NCBI RefSeq assembly: GCF_003390375.1
Contig: NZ_QUOT01000001.1
Location: 1,798,001-1,862,000, forward strand
Source of the DNA: Thalassotalea euphylliae
Lineage (GTDB): Bacteria > Pseudomonadota > Gammaproteobacteria > Enterobacterales > Alteromonadaceae
Direction: 5' to 3'
DNA: 64,000 nucleotides
Shown: piece after piece, positions 1-9,235 of the stretch
Layout of the letters: the number at the start of each line of letters is the position of its first letter
How positions within the stretch are numbered: position 1 is the stretch's first letter
Notes under the pieces: generated by a model
Database searches by the model: none
What the model saw: the letters and a program-made list of their open reading frames with translations, nothing else
Told to the model about the DNA's origin: nothing
Program-made: the position numbers and the translations under genes

Positions 1-1636
1 GACAAGCTAAAATCACCCCCGGAATATCGCGAAACACAGCAATCGAATTATCGTTATGAAAATGACCGCCAAAGCCTTTTTGATAAGCAAGCCCAGCAAT
101 TCTAATCACCATAGGATTAGTAAACTGCTGATTAGAGAAAAATGACAAGGTTGCTGCTTCACCGCGAATTTGATCCTCTGCGTTATGCACATAGGCTAAA
201 AACTGAATTTCAGGGATAGGTAAAAAGCCGTTGTGCGCTAAACCAATTGCTCCGCCTAATATCGATTGCTCATCCAATAAGGTATTCATCACACGATTGC
301 TACCAAAGCGTTCATTGAGCTTGCTGGTAACGTTATAAACACCGCCTTTTTTTGCGATATCTTCACCTAGCATGACGATATTGGGAAGCTCAGCCAGTGC
401 GTCCATTAGCGTCCAATTAAGCAATTTAGCCAAGTGTTGTGGTTTATCTAAATTATGCCGCTCATGGGCAAATAAGGCATCCCGCTGAGCCTGACTAACG
501 GCTTGATAATTTTCAGCATTCCCAGGTATTGCTTTCGGAATTAGGCTTGCCATCACCTCTTTTGCATTTTCAAGCCTTGGCTGCTCAGCCACTTGCTCTG
601 CTAGTTCGGCGATATGTGCTGCCGTAGCCTGATAAAGCGCAATCATCTTGTCCGCAGTCATTATATTGTGGGTAAGTAACAGCTGGGCAGAATGCAGTAA
701 AGGATCTTGTCGCTCAATGGCTTCAATTTCGCTTAGATCACGATAAGCAAATTCACTATCAGAGCCTGCATGGCCTAACAAACGCACCATTTTGACATGC
801 AAAAACACAGGCTTTTGCTGGGTTCTTGCAATTTTCTCGGCTTTACAAGCAGCCTGGTAAGTGTCTAGTAAATTTAGGCCGTCACAATAAAGGTAAGTGA
901 TACCTGCTCGATTGCTAAAATTGGCAGCAATCCAGCCTTGCGGAGTTGAAGTTGAAATACCGATGCCATTGTCTTCACAGATAAAGACAATGGGCATAGG
1001 AATCGACTGGTAAGCACACCAAGCGGCACTATTAATCGCCCCGAGCGCTGTTGAGTGATTGGCGGAAGCATCGCCAAAGCTACACAAAATAACGCCGTCT
1101 TTGCTCAGCTTTCCGGTGAAATTTAATCGCTGTGCTAAGCCTATCGAAAATGCAGCTCCCATTGCTTTGGGCAAATGCGAGGCAATCGTACTAGTTTGCG
1201 GTGGAATATGATGAGCTTTAGAGCCCAACACCTTGTGGCGACCGCCTGAGACAGGATCTTCACTACTGGCAGCAAACGAAAGTAGCATTTCATAAAGCGG
1301 TGCATGGCCTGTTGCCTCTTTTGCTCTTTGCAAACAAAAAGCACCACTGCGGTAATGTAAAAACGCCATATCATCAATGCGAAATGCTCTGGCATAGGCT
1401 GCATTGCCCTCATGGCCTGCACTGCCTATGGTGTAAAAGCTTTGCCCTTGTTTTTGCATCACGCGCGATTGCAGGTCTAAATGTCGGCTCATCATCTGCG
1501 TCGTTAACATATCAATCAAGTCTGACGCATTAAGGCCAACCGTATCAGGGGTATACGATACACTTAGTTCCGGTAAACTGCCGACGCTGATAAACTTAGC
1601 AAAATTATCTTTGACTAGCTTATTTCTATCACTCAT
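1..1636 (-). CDS. 2-oxoacid (branched-chain type) dehydrogenase E1, alpha-beta fusion, partial
   Basis: This reads on the minus strand from an ATG at 1636 (MSDRNKLVKDNF) and is open to the window edge, so 545 residues are visible and the C-terminus is missing. The first ~330 residues are an E1-alpha module: HYRSGAF and SGGRHK lie in the substrate/TPP region, and GDASANHSTALGAIN with EDNGIGIS fits the thiamine-diphosphate motif. From about residue 400 an E1-beta module begins (LMDALAELPNIVMLGEDIAKKGG, then NTLLDEQSILGGAIGLA and PEIQFLAY). The enzyme would decarboxylate a 2-oxoacid and pass the acyl group to a lipoyl E2. Fused E1 proteins of this kind are known and are usually about 700-760 residues. 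Branched-chain 2-oxoacids are the likeliest substrates, but the exact substrate is not certain. Any E2 or E3 genes would lie outside the window. Confidence 0.88.
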   Translation of the reverse strand, partial: MSDRNKLVKDNFAKFISVGSLPELSVSYTPDTVGLNASDLIDMLTTQMMSRHLDLQSRVMQKQGQSFYTIGSAGHEGNAAYARAFRIDDMAFLHYRSGAFCLQRAKEATGHAPLYEMLLSFAASSEDPVSGGRHKVLGSKAHHIPPQTSTIASHLPKAMGAAFSIGLAQRLNFTGKLSKDGVILCSFGDASANHSTALGAINSAAWCAYQSIPMPIVFICEDNGIGISTSTPQGWIAANFSNRAGITYLYCDGLNLLDTYQAACKAEKIARTQQKPVFLHVKMVRLLGHAGSDSEFAYRDLSEIEAIERQDPLLHSAQLLLTHNIMTADKMIALYQATAAHIAELAEQVAEQPRLENAKEVMASLIPKAIPGNAENYQAVSQAQRDALFAHERHNLDKPQHLAKLLNWTLMDALAELPNIVMLGEDIAKKGGVYNVTSKLNERFGSNRVMNTLLDEQSILGGAIGLAHNGFLPIPEIQFLAYVHNAEDQIRGEAATLSFFSNQQFTNPMVIRIAGLAYQKGFGGHFHNDNSIAVFRDIPGVILAC

Positions 1637-2261
1637 ATTTCAAGTACTTAGTCCATTATTTCCCCTTCTAACGCTAGTAACCAAAAGCCCAGAGCGCAAA
1701 CTCATTTGTGATAAAAACGTGATTCTTTTGTGACCACTTTGCAATGGCGACGCAATATCTATCAATCATGCTGTAATGGTCCAAGGTGCTAGCTAGGTGC
1801 TTGCTGTTTGAGCAAACGTAACTGCCTGGCCGCTAATTCGTTTGTTTCATTTAGCTTTATTTAATCGACTAGCTAGGCCTTGTTTTAACCTTTAAATTGT
1901 AGAAATACAGAAGTGCTCGCGCTGTGGTGATCGGTATGGCGATCACACATTGCAATTAGTGCGCTTTTGCCTATCTTTTAATTTATTTAAAAACAATTAA
2001 ATAAGACTGAATAAAAATGTGATGTTATCCGGTCATGAATTATTAGCTCTATCATCGATAGTGACAGAAAGCTTTGTTTTTGGTCTTTTCCGTCACTGCC
2101 ACTTAGGTGTTGTAAGTGCTGATGATAGTTAAAAAAATTGACGCTAATTCAGGTTATTTATGAAGTTTTCTGAGCTTTTTCTGAATTAGGGTCGAATGTT
2201 AGTTTTCTTATAACACAAACAGAATAGGCAGTTGGCAATAGCCAACTGGTGGCCAGGGATT
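1637..2261. other. Divergent intergenic region (625 bp)
   Basis: No credible gene is seen between the divergent E1 fusion and response-regulator genes, so promoters for both should lie here. The middle part (about 1970-2020) is very AT-rich. An inverted repeat, GTGATC-N8-GATCAC, lies at 1927-1946, and a second pair, GTGAC/GTCAC, brackets about 35 bp near 2061-2096. A short hairpin, GTTGGC-AATA-GCCAAC (2231-2246), sits about 15 bp before the regulator start and could affect its translation. None of these can be assigned to a named regulator. Confidence 0.5.
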
Positions 2262-2975
2262 ATGACTGACAAAATTTTGATCATTGAAGACGAACAAGAT
2301 ATTGCTGAGCTAGTTGCTGTTCATATGCATGAACTTGGTTTAACACCTGACAAATGTCACACCGGAAAACTAGGTTTAGCAGAAGCACTAAGTCAGGACT
2401 ATCAATTAGTTATTGTTGACGTGATGTTGCCCGATATGAGCGGTTTGGATATTTGCCGACAACTACGCGAAGCCAAGCCATTGCAGGCCATCATGATGCT
2501 TACGTCGCGCAGTTCGGAAACAGATCGGGTGCTGGGCTTAGAGCTTGGTGCTGACGACTATATGGCAAAGCCTTTTAGCGTACGAGAACTGCAAGCGCGA
2601 GTCAGAGCACAATTAAGGCGTGTGCATAGCCTGCAGAGTATAGCCATTCCAACTCAAGCCAAGGCAGTCACATGTATTGGCAATCTAACGGTAGATCACC
2701 AGTGTCACAAAGTGACTTACCAAGACACAGCTATCGACTTAACTTCCACTGAATTCGAATTGTTGAGCTTTCTAGGCAAGCATCCTGATCAAGTGTTTTC
2801 ACGTAGCCAATTACTTGATTCAGTGTGGGGTTATCACCACAGTGGCTACGAGCATACCGTGAATTCCCACATTAACCGCTTACGCAACAAGCTGGAAAAA
2901 GATGTTACCCAGCCACAAATTATTCAAACCGTTTGGGGCGTAGGCTATAAACTCAACTCAGCAGGAGTGCATTGA
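2262..2975 (+). CDS. OmpR-family response regulator
   Basis: This is a two-domain transcriptional regulator of 237 residues. The receiver domain (about 3-118) has acidic residues E9/D10, the phospho-acceptor D53 in IVDVMLPD, T81 and K103 (MAKPF). The C-terminal winged helix (about 145-232) has the OmpR/PhoB signature (STEFELLSFLGKHP, SRSQLLDSVWG, VNSHINRLRNKLE). The ATG at 2262 (MTDKILIIED) is preferred over an in-frame upstream ATG at 2232, because the receiver domain begins right at MTDK and AGGG lies just before it. The stop overlaps the start of the downstream kinase gene (TGATG), so the two are translationally coupled and are almost certainly a cognate pair. The target genes are unknown. 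Confidence 0.93.
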   Translation: MTDKILIIEDEQDIAELVAVHMHELGLTPDKCHTGKLGLAEALSQDYQLVIVDVMLPDMSGLDICRQLREAKPLQAIMMLTSRSSETDRVLGLELGADDYMAKPFSVRELQARVRAQLRRVHSLQSIAIPTQAKAVTCIGNLTVDHQCHKVTYQDTAIDLTSTEFELLSFLGKHPDQVFSRSQLLDSVWGYHHSGYEHTVNSHINRLRNKLEKDVTQPQIIQTVWGVGYKLNSAGVH

Positions 2976-4522
2976 TGAAGGTTATCGCCAACTCTCTTTA
3001 CCAACGGCTGGCGATTTCTGTCACCTTAACGTTTGCTTTATTGGGGTATTTGTTTTTTTGGTGGAGTAGTTCACTTGCCCAGCAATCTCAATTTCAAGCT
3101 GAGCAGAAGCTTCACATTGAGCTCGCGGAGCACTTAGCGCAAGACAACCCTCTGCTACAAGACGGCGTTTACGACAAACCAGCCCTGGAAAACCTGTTTC
3201 ACACCTTAATGCTGCTTGGCCCAGCATTTGAATTTTATTTTCTCGATCCGAGCGGTAAAATTCTAACCTACTCGGCTAAGCCCGACAAAATTAAACGCAA
3301 ATCAGTTGACCTAACACCAATCTCGCAGCTTATTGATGCCCCTCACCAAGTACCGATTTTTGGCGATGATCCACGGCACTTGTCGAGGAAAAAAATATTC
3401 TCGGCAGCGCCAGTATACAAGGGGGAAAAGCTTCAAGGCTATTTATACGTGATCATTGGCGGCGAAATTTATGATTCAACCTATGCGAAAGTAAAGTCTG
3501 ATCAGCAATTGTTAGAGCACTTGTCGCTACTCGGCGGCAGTTTACTGCTGTTGTTGATTTTATTACTTATGCTTTTTCGCAGTTTCACTAGCCCTATTCG
3601 CCGGTTGGTACGCGATATCAATAACATTCGTGATGCCAACTTTGATCAGGAAAAAATTAGTTTAAATCACTGGCGTGCAAACTCGGCGATAACAGTTGAC
3701 CAAGCCGTAACTGAAGCTGCTTACGACGAGTTCAAAGAGAGCACTAAGCAAAATGAAGTTGAGCAGCTCGGTGCTAATTTCGTCGCTATGGTGGAACAAA
3801 TCAATAGCCAATTTCAACAGCTCAAGCACAATGACAAAATTCGTCGCGAACTGCTGGCGCATCTGTCTCACGACTTACGCACACCATTGGCGGCGATGAA
3901 AGGTTATGTAGAAACCTTATCGCTTAAAAATGAAGAGCTGAACAGTGAGCAACGTCAGCAGTATATCAATACAGCACTGCGAAATGTTGAACAGCTCAAA
4001 CTGCTCATCGACCAAATATTTGAGCTAGCTCACTTAGAAGATGGGCAAGTATCAGTAAACAACGAAGCTTTCGCTGTTGGCGAGTTACTGCATGACATCA
4101 TTGCGAAATTTGCACTAAAAGCACAGCAAAAGCATATCAATTTATCGCTATTGCCTGATCACTGCGAGCGTGTTGTTTATTCTGACATAGCTAAACTTGA
4201 GCGTATTTTAACTAACCTTATTGAAAATGCGCTGCGTCATACGCCAGAAAACGGCAACATCAATGTTCAAATCACACCAGTGAACGATAAGTTGAGAATT
4301 AGTGTGGTGGATACTGGCACAGGTATTCATCAAAAAGATTTAGCTTACATATTTGATGCACGCTATCGCGCCAGTAACGCACAAGGTGAAAAAAACCGAC
4401 ATGCTGGTCTAGGCTTAGCCATTAGTAAACGATTGAGTCAGCTACTTAATAGTGACTTAAGCGTGACCAGTGAATTAGGTAAAGGCAGTGCTTTCTCACT
4501 GACGCTTGCACAAGCTAGTTAG
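2975..4522 (+). CDS. Membrane sensor histidine kinase, partner of the upstream regulator
   Basis: The protein has 515 residues: TM1 about 11-30, a periplasmic sensor of about 150 residues, TM2 about 185-202, and a HAMP-like linker with an unusual insertion (about 205-285). HisKA follows with the phospho-accepting His299 in AHLSHDLRTPLAAMKG, then HATPase_c with the N box (NLIENALRHTP), G1 (DTGTGI) and G2 (GLGLAISKRL). The ATG at 2975 is preferred over an in-frame TTG three bases earlier: AGGAG at 2963-2967 is well spaced and the ATG overlaps the regulator stop. The layout resembles BaeS/RstB-type kinases, but no signal can be assigned from the sensor region. Confidence 0.92.
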   Translation: MKVIANSLYQRLAISVTLTFALLGYLFFWWSSSLAQQSQFQAEQKLHIELAEHLAQDNPLLQDGVYDKPALENLFHTLMLLGPAFEFYFLDPSGKILTYSAKPDKIKRKSVDLTPISQLIDAPHQVPIFGDDPRHLSRKKIFSAAPVYKGEKLQGYLYVIIGGEIYDSTYAKVKSDQQLLEHLSLLGGSLLLLLILLLMLFRSFTSPIRRLVRDINNIRDANFDQEKISLNHWRANSAITVDQAVTEAAYDEFKESTKQNEVEQLGANFVAMVEQINSQFQQLKHNDKIRRELLAHLSHDLRTPLAAMKGYVETLSLKNEELNSEQRQQYINTALRNVEQLKLLIDQIFELAHLEDGQVSVNNEAFAVGELLHDIIAKFALKAQQKHINLSLLPDHCERVVYSDIAKLERILTNLIENALRHTPENGNINVQITPVNDKLRISVVDTGTGIHQKDLAYIFDARYRASNAQGEKNRHAGLGLAISKRLSQLLNSDLSVTSELGKGSAFSLTLAQAS

Positions 4523-4562
4523 CATTAATATGGGTAAGCGCGATATATAATTTTTGTAACAG

Positions 4563-4591
4563 TAAGCCTGTATCAACTAGATACAGGCTTA
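4563..4591. terminator. Bidirectional terminator between convergent genes
   Basis: A perfect 12-bp inverted repeat (TAAGCCTGTATC / GATACAGGCTTA) with a 5-nt loop lies between the convergent kinase and GGDEF-EAL genes. Neither strand has a long T-run directly after the stem, so this is a probable rather than a textbook rho-independent terminator. Confidence 0.6.
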
Positions 4592-4622
4592 TCGCGCAAG
4601 CTTTAATATTTGTATCAGCCTG

Positions 4623-7172
4623 TTACCGAGTCTCTTTGGAGAGCAACGCGATACACTCATCAATTGGCACCGCAGGGCTAAAATAGTAGCCTTGAATTTG
4701 ATTACAGCCGTAGTCTCGCAGGCAATTGAGTTGCTCTATGGTTTCCACGCCTTCGGCAATAACTTGCATATCTAATTTACCTGCAAGATCAATCAAGGTT
4801 TGTGTCAGTAAACTTTGATTGCGCTCTATCAAAATGTTGTCCACGAACGACTTATCAATTTTCAAAATATCGACTGGATATTCAATCAAGTTACTAATGG
4901 ATGAAAAGCCAGTACAGAAGTCATCAAGCGCAATTTTAACACCTGTATCTTTAAGCTTAGCCAATGCGTCATTAACGTAATGATTCGATGACATTGCCAC
5001 TGACTCGGTAATTTCAATAACAACTTTGTCAGCCGGAATAGCATACTTGGCTATGGCTTGCGTCACTAACGCCACTTGGTCATTGTCGGTACGAAATTCA
5101 TTGATTGAGCGGTTAATGCTAAAACTAATGTGCTCATAACCGAGTTGGTGTAAGCGGCCTAAATCTTGGCAAGCACGCTCAAGTACAAATTGGCCCAACT
5201 TTGAAATTAGCCCAAACTCTTCTGCGATGGGAATAAACTCTGCCGGGGAAACAAAACCAAATTGATCATCATGCCATCGCACTAAGGCTTCAAACTTTTC
5301 TATTTGCTGGGTTTTAGCGCAAATAATGGGTTGGTAATTAACCGTTAAAGCATGTGCTGATAGCGCAAGTTTTAGTTTATCTCTTAATGCCAAGCGACGC
5401 AGGTACTGTTGCTGTAATTGCTGATCGTGAACGCCTATCGCGTGTTCATTTGAGCTTTCACCGCTACTGTTCGCTTTTGCCCGCTGCATTGCATGACTGG
5501 CATTTTTTAAAAGCTCAGTTGCGGTGGCATTGTTTTCACAACAAAGGCCTTGAGAAAACTCAGCTAAGCCAATGCTCACGTGTATCGAAAGAGCAAGTTG
5601 TTCAAACTCAAAAGGCGCTGACAATAGCTGTTGTATTTGCTCAGCTTTCATCTTTGCTTGTTTGAGATCACTATTGGGCAACAACAAGGTAAATTCATCG
5701 CCACTATAACGACAAATGAGGTCGTTATTGTCGTAGGCCTCTTGCAATCGCTTACCAACAGCGACCAACAAAAAGTCCCCCATGACATGGCCGTAAATAT
5801 CATTGATCTCTTTAAAGCGATTGATATCAAGGTACATGACAACAAACGGTTGGTGGGATGCTTTACTGCGTTTGACCTGCAAATCGACATTTTCAATAAA
5901 AGCTCGACGATTAGCTAGTCCAGTTAATGGCTCTTTATCAGCATAAAAACGCAAACGGCGCTCAGTTTCTTTCCATTCGCTAATATCACTAAATATGGCG
6001 ACGTAGTTAGTAATCTCTCCGTGCTCGTCTTTTACAGCATTGAGCAATAATTCTTCTGGAAAAATTTCACCATTTTTTCGTTGGTTATAAATTTCTCCGC
6101 GCCAAACTCCCTTTTCAACCAAGGTTTCCCACATATCTCGGTAAAAATCTGCGTCTTGTTTACCTGAGCTAAAAATAGCGGGATCTTGGCCTATTAACTC
6201 AGCTTCATCATAGCCAGTTAAATTTTCTAACGCTTTATTAACCCATACAATTTTGTTTTTACTATCCGAAATCATTACCGCTTCAGAAGCATTTTCTAGC
6301 ACGGTATCAGCCAAACCCAGTCGCTTAATCAGTTGCTGCTGTTCAGTAATATCCTGAATACTCAATTGCACAACGAGTTCATCGGTAAGGCTATCAGTTT
6401 TGGTTTCACCCAATACTTTCAGATGTTTACTCTCGCCAGCAGGTGTCGTAATTTCAACTTCAATAGCAAAGCATTCAACAGTACCTTGTTCGATAGCCGC
6501 TAACTGTTCAGTTATTTTTTGATGATCTCGCGGCACAATTAATGCTGCTAATTGTTTACGTGTAAGTTGCTGCTTCTCTGACAAACCAAAAAGTTGGTAA
6601 GCATAATCACTAGCAAATACGGTATCAGCGCTTAAGTGCCACTCAAGCGTACAAAGTTTTGCGAGCGACTCGCCCAGTGACATATGTGAGATTAGCTGCT
6701 CATTTTCTACAGAATTTAATTCATATTTAAATTCGGTACCAATTAGGTAGCCAACTTCACGAAACCAAGCGCAATCACTCGTTGCCACATCAGTTGGACA
6801 ATCAAACAGACAAACTAAAATACCAACGGGTTTATCGTTAAATGAGCGAATCGTAACGGCAATATAGCTTTCAATTTGCCAGTCCTTTAGCGCATCATCA
6901 TAGGGGAATATTTCCTGCACACCACTTGAGAACTTGCATGTGCCAAGCGACTTTTTGGCTTTAGCACAAGGAGTACCAGCAAGCTGATAAACGAAGTTTT
7001 CCGCTTCTTTGCCATCGGCTAAGTGCAATACGGTTCTTACTTGATCGTCATCGACAAATTTACCAATAAAGCAATGGCTAGGTTGTAGCTTTTCTTGAAT
7101 ACTGTGCAACGCATGACGATACCGTCCTTGACTGGACTGGATGCCAAAAAACTGCGCTAGATCATTAGTCAT
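4623..7172 (-). CDS. GAF-PAS-PAS-GGDEF-EAL cyclic-di-GMP protein
   Basis: This is a predicted soluble 849-residue protein. In order: a GAF-like sensor (about 10-155), a divergent PAS (about 175-280), a second PAS (about 290-405, with GYDEAELIGQDP and the PAC-like WRGEIYNQRKNGE), GGDEF (about 415-575) and EAL (about 605-845). The cyclase signature reads SGDEF (about 490-494), a variant tolerated in active enzymes. The RxxD inhibitory site upstream is replaced by DNND. The phosphodiesterase signature is intact: EALVRW, the metal-ligand stretch DDFCTGFS and KIDKSFV. It may therefore both make and degrade c-di-GMP; which activity dominates cannot be read from sequence. The ATG at 7172 (MTNDLAQFF) is preferred over an in-frame GTG at 7199, though neither has a clear Shine-Dalgarno. 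Confidence 0.9.
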   Translation of the reverse strand: MTNDLAQFFGIQSSQGRYRHALHSIQEKLQPSHCFIGKFVDDDQVRTVLHLADGKEAENFVYQLAGTPCAKAKKSLGTCKFSSGVQEIFPYDDALKDWQIESYIAVTIRSFNDKPVGILVCLFDCPTDVATSDCAWFREVGYLIGTEFKYELNSVENEQLISHMSLGESLAKLCTLEWHLSADTVFASDYAYQLFGLSEKQQLTRKQLAALIVPRDHQKITEQLAAIEQGTVECFAIEVEITTPAGESKHLKVLGETKTDSLTDELVVQLSIQDITEQQQLIKRLGLADTVLENASEAVMISDSKNKIVWVNKALENLTGYDEAELIGQDPAIFSSGKQDADFYRDMWETLVEKGVWRGEIYNQRKNGEIFPEELLLNAVKDEHGEITNYVAIFSDISEWKETERRLRFYADKEPLTGLANRRAFIENVDLQVKRSKASHQPFVVMYLDINRFKEINDIYGHVMGDFLLVAVGKRLQEAYDNNDLICRYSGDEFTLLLPNSDLKQAKMKAEQIQQLLSAPFEFEQLALSIHVSIGLAEFSQGLCCENNATATELLKNASHAMQRAKANSSGESSNEHAIGVHDQQLQQQYLRRLALRDKLKLALSAHALTVNYQPIICAKTQQIEKFEALVRWHDDQFGFVSPAEFIPIAEEFGLISKLGQFVLERACQDLGRLHQLGYEHISFSINRSINEFRTDNDQVALVTQAIAKYAIPADKVVIEITESVAMSSNHYVNDALAKLKDTGVKIALDDFCTGFSSISNLIEYPVDILKIDKSFVDNILIERNQSLLTQTLIDLAGKLDMQVIAEGVETIEQLNCLRDYGCNQIQGYYFSPAVPIDECIALLSKETR

Positions 7173-7295
7173 ATATTTAAACCGGATAACAAAGGCCACT
7201 TAAAGTCGTAATGTGAATGCAACCTAACCCTATTATGTGAAGTTGCGACATATTACTTAAACAGCCCTGTTGTTTATTGATTATAGGTCAATGAA

Positions 7296-8825
7296 TTAAT
7301 TAAACGTTGTTGTCAGCTCTTCAATATCTTCAACATTGCTGAAAACATCAATACTGTTTTGTTCAACTTGTCGCACTATTTCATTACTGCGATGCGAGCT
7401 ATCAGTAATAGTCTGAACACTTTCACGCAGTTGCTCCGTAACGACACTTTGCTCTTCTGTCGAAGCCGCAATTTGAGAAGTAACATCGTCCAGTTCATGC
7501 ATCATGCTTATCACGTTATCCATTGCCTGTTTCGCTTGAACAGACTCCGAATTACATTGCTCAGCATTATCTTTGCTGACCAACATTAAATTACTCCATG
7601 AGGTTAACGTCGCTTGTAACTCTTTCACTGAACCACGAATTTGCTCTGTCGCTCCTTGGGTACGACTTGCTAAGGTACGGACTTCGTCAGCAACAACAGC
7701 AAAGCCACGCCCCTGCTCGCCTGCTCGCGCAGCTTCAATCGCAGCATTCAAGGCTAATAAATTTGTTTGGTCGGCAATACCTTCAATTTCCGCCATGACG
7801 GTTGATATCTCATCGGCATCGTTCACTAATTTGTGTGCCGTACTTGCGGCATTATCAACTTCACCCGCCAATGTACTGATTTTTGTTTGACTGGAGTTAA
7901 CAATTTCAATGGCATCATCACATGTCGCTTGTACTTCACGGACTTTTTCGTAGGCATTAGCGGTATTCTGATTCACCTCTTCAAAGCTACCGCTCATTTG
8001 CGTGATTGCCGCAGCTAATTGATCAAAGTGGCCGCTTTGTTCCATGATGCGAGCAAAAGCTTCACCGGTTGATGTTTGTAACTGCTCAGCAACACGCTTT
8101 AGCTTACGGCCTGAATCATTACCACGCCCTAATACAGTGCGAATTTTGGCTGACAATATTTGACGAGGGTAGTCGATAATACCCAGACTTCCTTTACCGC
8201 TAATAATTAAACGCGTTGGACTATCGTATAAGGCCTTTGATTCGGCCACATACCTAGGGAGGCTAATAAATTCTTCGGAAAAAATAACGACCAGTATTGC
8301 TACTAGCAAAAAGGGTAAAAACGCCAGGCTCAAAGCGCCCGTCTGCCAATAAAGTAGAACAGCAGTGAATAGAGTTGCCACACCAGCTAAGCTAAGTTTC
8401 AGTGGGCGATTTGCATGAAAGTCAGTCAGTGACTTTTCTTGATTAACAGCATCATAAAGTGCTTGAGCCTGATCTTTTCGTGCTTGGCTCGGTTTACAAC
8501 GCACAGATTGATAACCAGTAACGACTCCACCTTCATAGAGTGGTGTGACAAAGGCATCTACCCAGTAATAATCACCATTTTTACAGCGGTTTTTCACTAA
8601 ACCACGCCAAGAGTCGCCGCGTTTTAGCTTTTCCCATAAGTCGCCAAAAGCCACTTTAGGCATATCTGGGTGACGAACAATATTGTGCGGCTGGCCAATT
8701 AACTCGTCTTCACTATAGCCAGCAATTTTACAGAACTCTTCATTGGCATATGTGATCACACCACGGGTATCCGTGATTGAAACCAGTTGCTCCGATTCTG
8801 GAAATAAAACTTCTACACCGCTCAT
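7296..8825 (-). CDS. Aer-like PAS methyl-accepting chemotaxis protein
   Basis: The protein has 509 residues. The N-terminal PAS domain (about 13-110) closely resembles the FAD-binding PAS of Aer (ITYANEEFCKIAGY, HNIVRHPDMP, SWRGLVKNRCKNGDYYWVDAF). A hydrophobic stretch of about 40 residues (about 145-185) would give one or two membrane segments, without a periplasmic sensor. The C-terminal signalling domain has the conserved hairpin tip NLLALNAAIEAARAGEQGRG. By analogy with Aer it should sense redox or energy state inside the cell and signal to CheA/CheW. No che genes are in the window, so it must work with a chemotaxis core elsewhere. Confidence 0.93.
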   Translation of the reverse strand: MSGVEVLFPESEQLVSITDTRGVITYANEEFCKIAGYSEDELIGQPHNIVRHPDMPKVAFGDLWEKLKRGDSWRGLVKNRCKNGDYYWVDAFVTPLYEGGVVTGYQSVRCKPSQARKDQAQALYDAVNQEKSLTDFHANRPLKLSLAGVATLFTAVLLYWQTGALSLAFLPFLLVAILVVIFSEEFISLPRYVAESKALYDSPTRLIISGKGSLGIIDYPRQILSAKIRTVLGRGNDSGRKLKRVAEQLQTSTGEAFARIMEQSGHFDQLAAAITQMSGSFEEVNQNTANAYEKVREVQATCDDAIEIVNSSQTKISTLAGEVDNAASTAHKLVNDADEISTVMAEIEGIADQTNLLALNAAIEAARAGEQGRGFAVVADEVRTLASRTQGATEQIRGSVKELQATLTSWSNLMLVSKDNAEQCNSESVQAKQAMDNVISMMHELDDVTSQIAASTEEQSVVTEQLRESVQTITDSSHRSNEIVRQVEQNSIDVFSNVEDIEELTTTFN

Positions 8826-9235
8826 AATATTTACCCCAATGATTACGCCTGAATTTTATATAAAATTTTTAATTTATTTGTTTTTTATCAATAAACTCAT
8901 CCATGAATCCGATCAAAATTTGATCATTATCAATAACTATAGAAATAGATGCAAGGCCACTCAAATTCATAACTTTATTTGAGATATGACTATCTTAAGC
9001 CGCTATAGCAGTGGCTTAATGGCAAATTATTCCAAGCTAAGTAATTGCATGTATATGTAACAAGGTGTTACTGCACGCAATTTAGATAAATCAGAAAAGC
9101 AAAAGAGTTGACCAAGCAGTCAAAATAATAACTTAGTCAAAATTAAATCAACGTAACTAATTGTAATCGTTGGTTTAAGTATAGAGGGGGCAATAATCAC
9201 CAAGTTTGCATAATTATCGAACAGGTAACGTACTG
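8826..9235. other. Intergenic region (410 bp)
   Basis: No gene is seen. The part nearest 8826 must hold the chemoreceptor promoter (minus strand). A 7-bp inverted repeat, TTAAGCC-N11-GGCTTAA, lies at 8995-9019 and has no T-run; its role is unknown. Confidence 0.5.

Noticed and set aside
1927..1946. GTGATC-N8-GATCAC as a CRP site
   Set aside because: The half-sites are too far apart: TGTGA-N6-TCACA is required, but here GTGA and TCAC are 12 bases apart.
5354..5918. Long antisense frames inside the GGDEF-EAL gene
   Set aside because: They are opposite-strand shadows of a well-supported coding region and have no features of their own.
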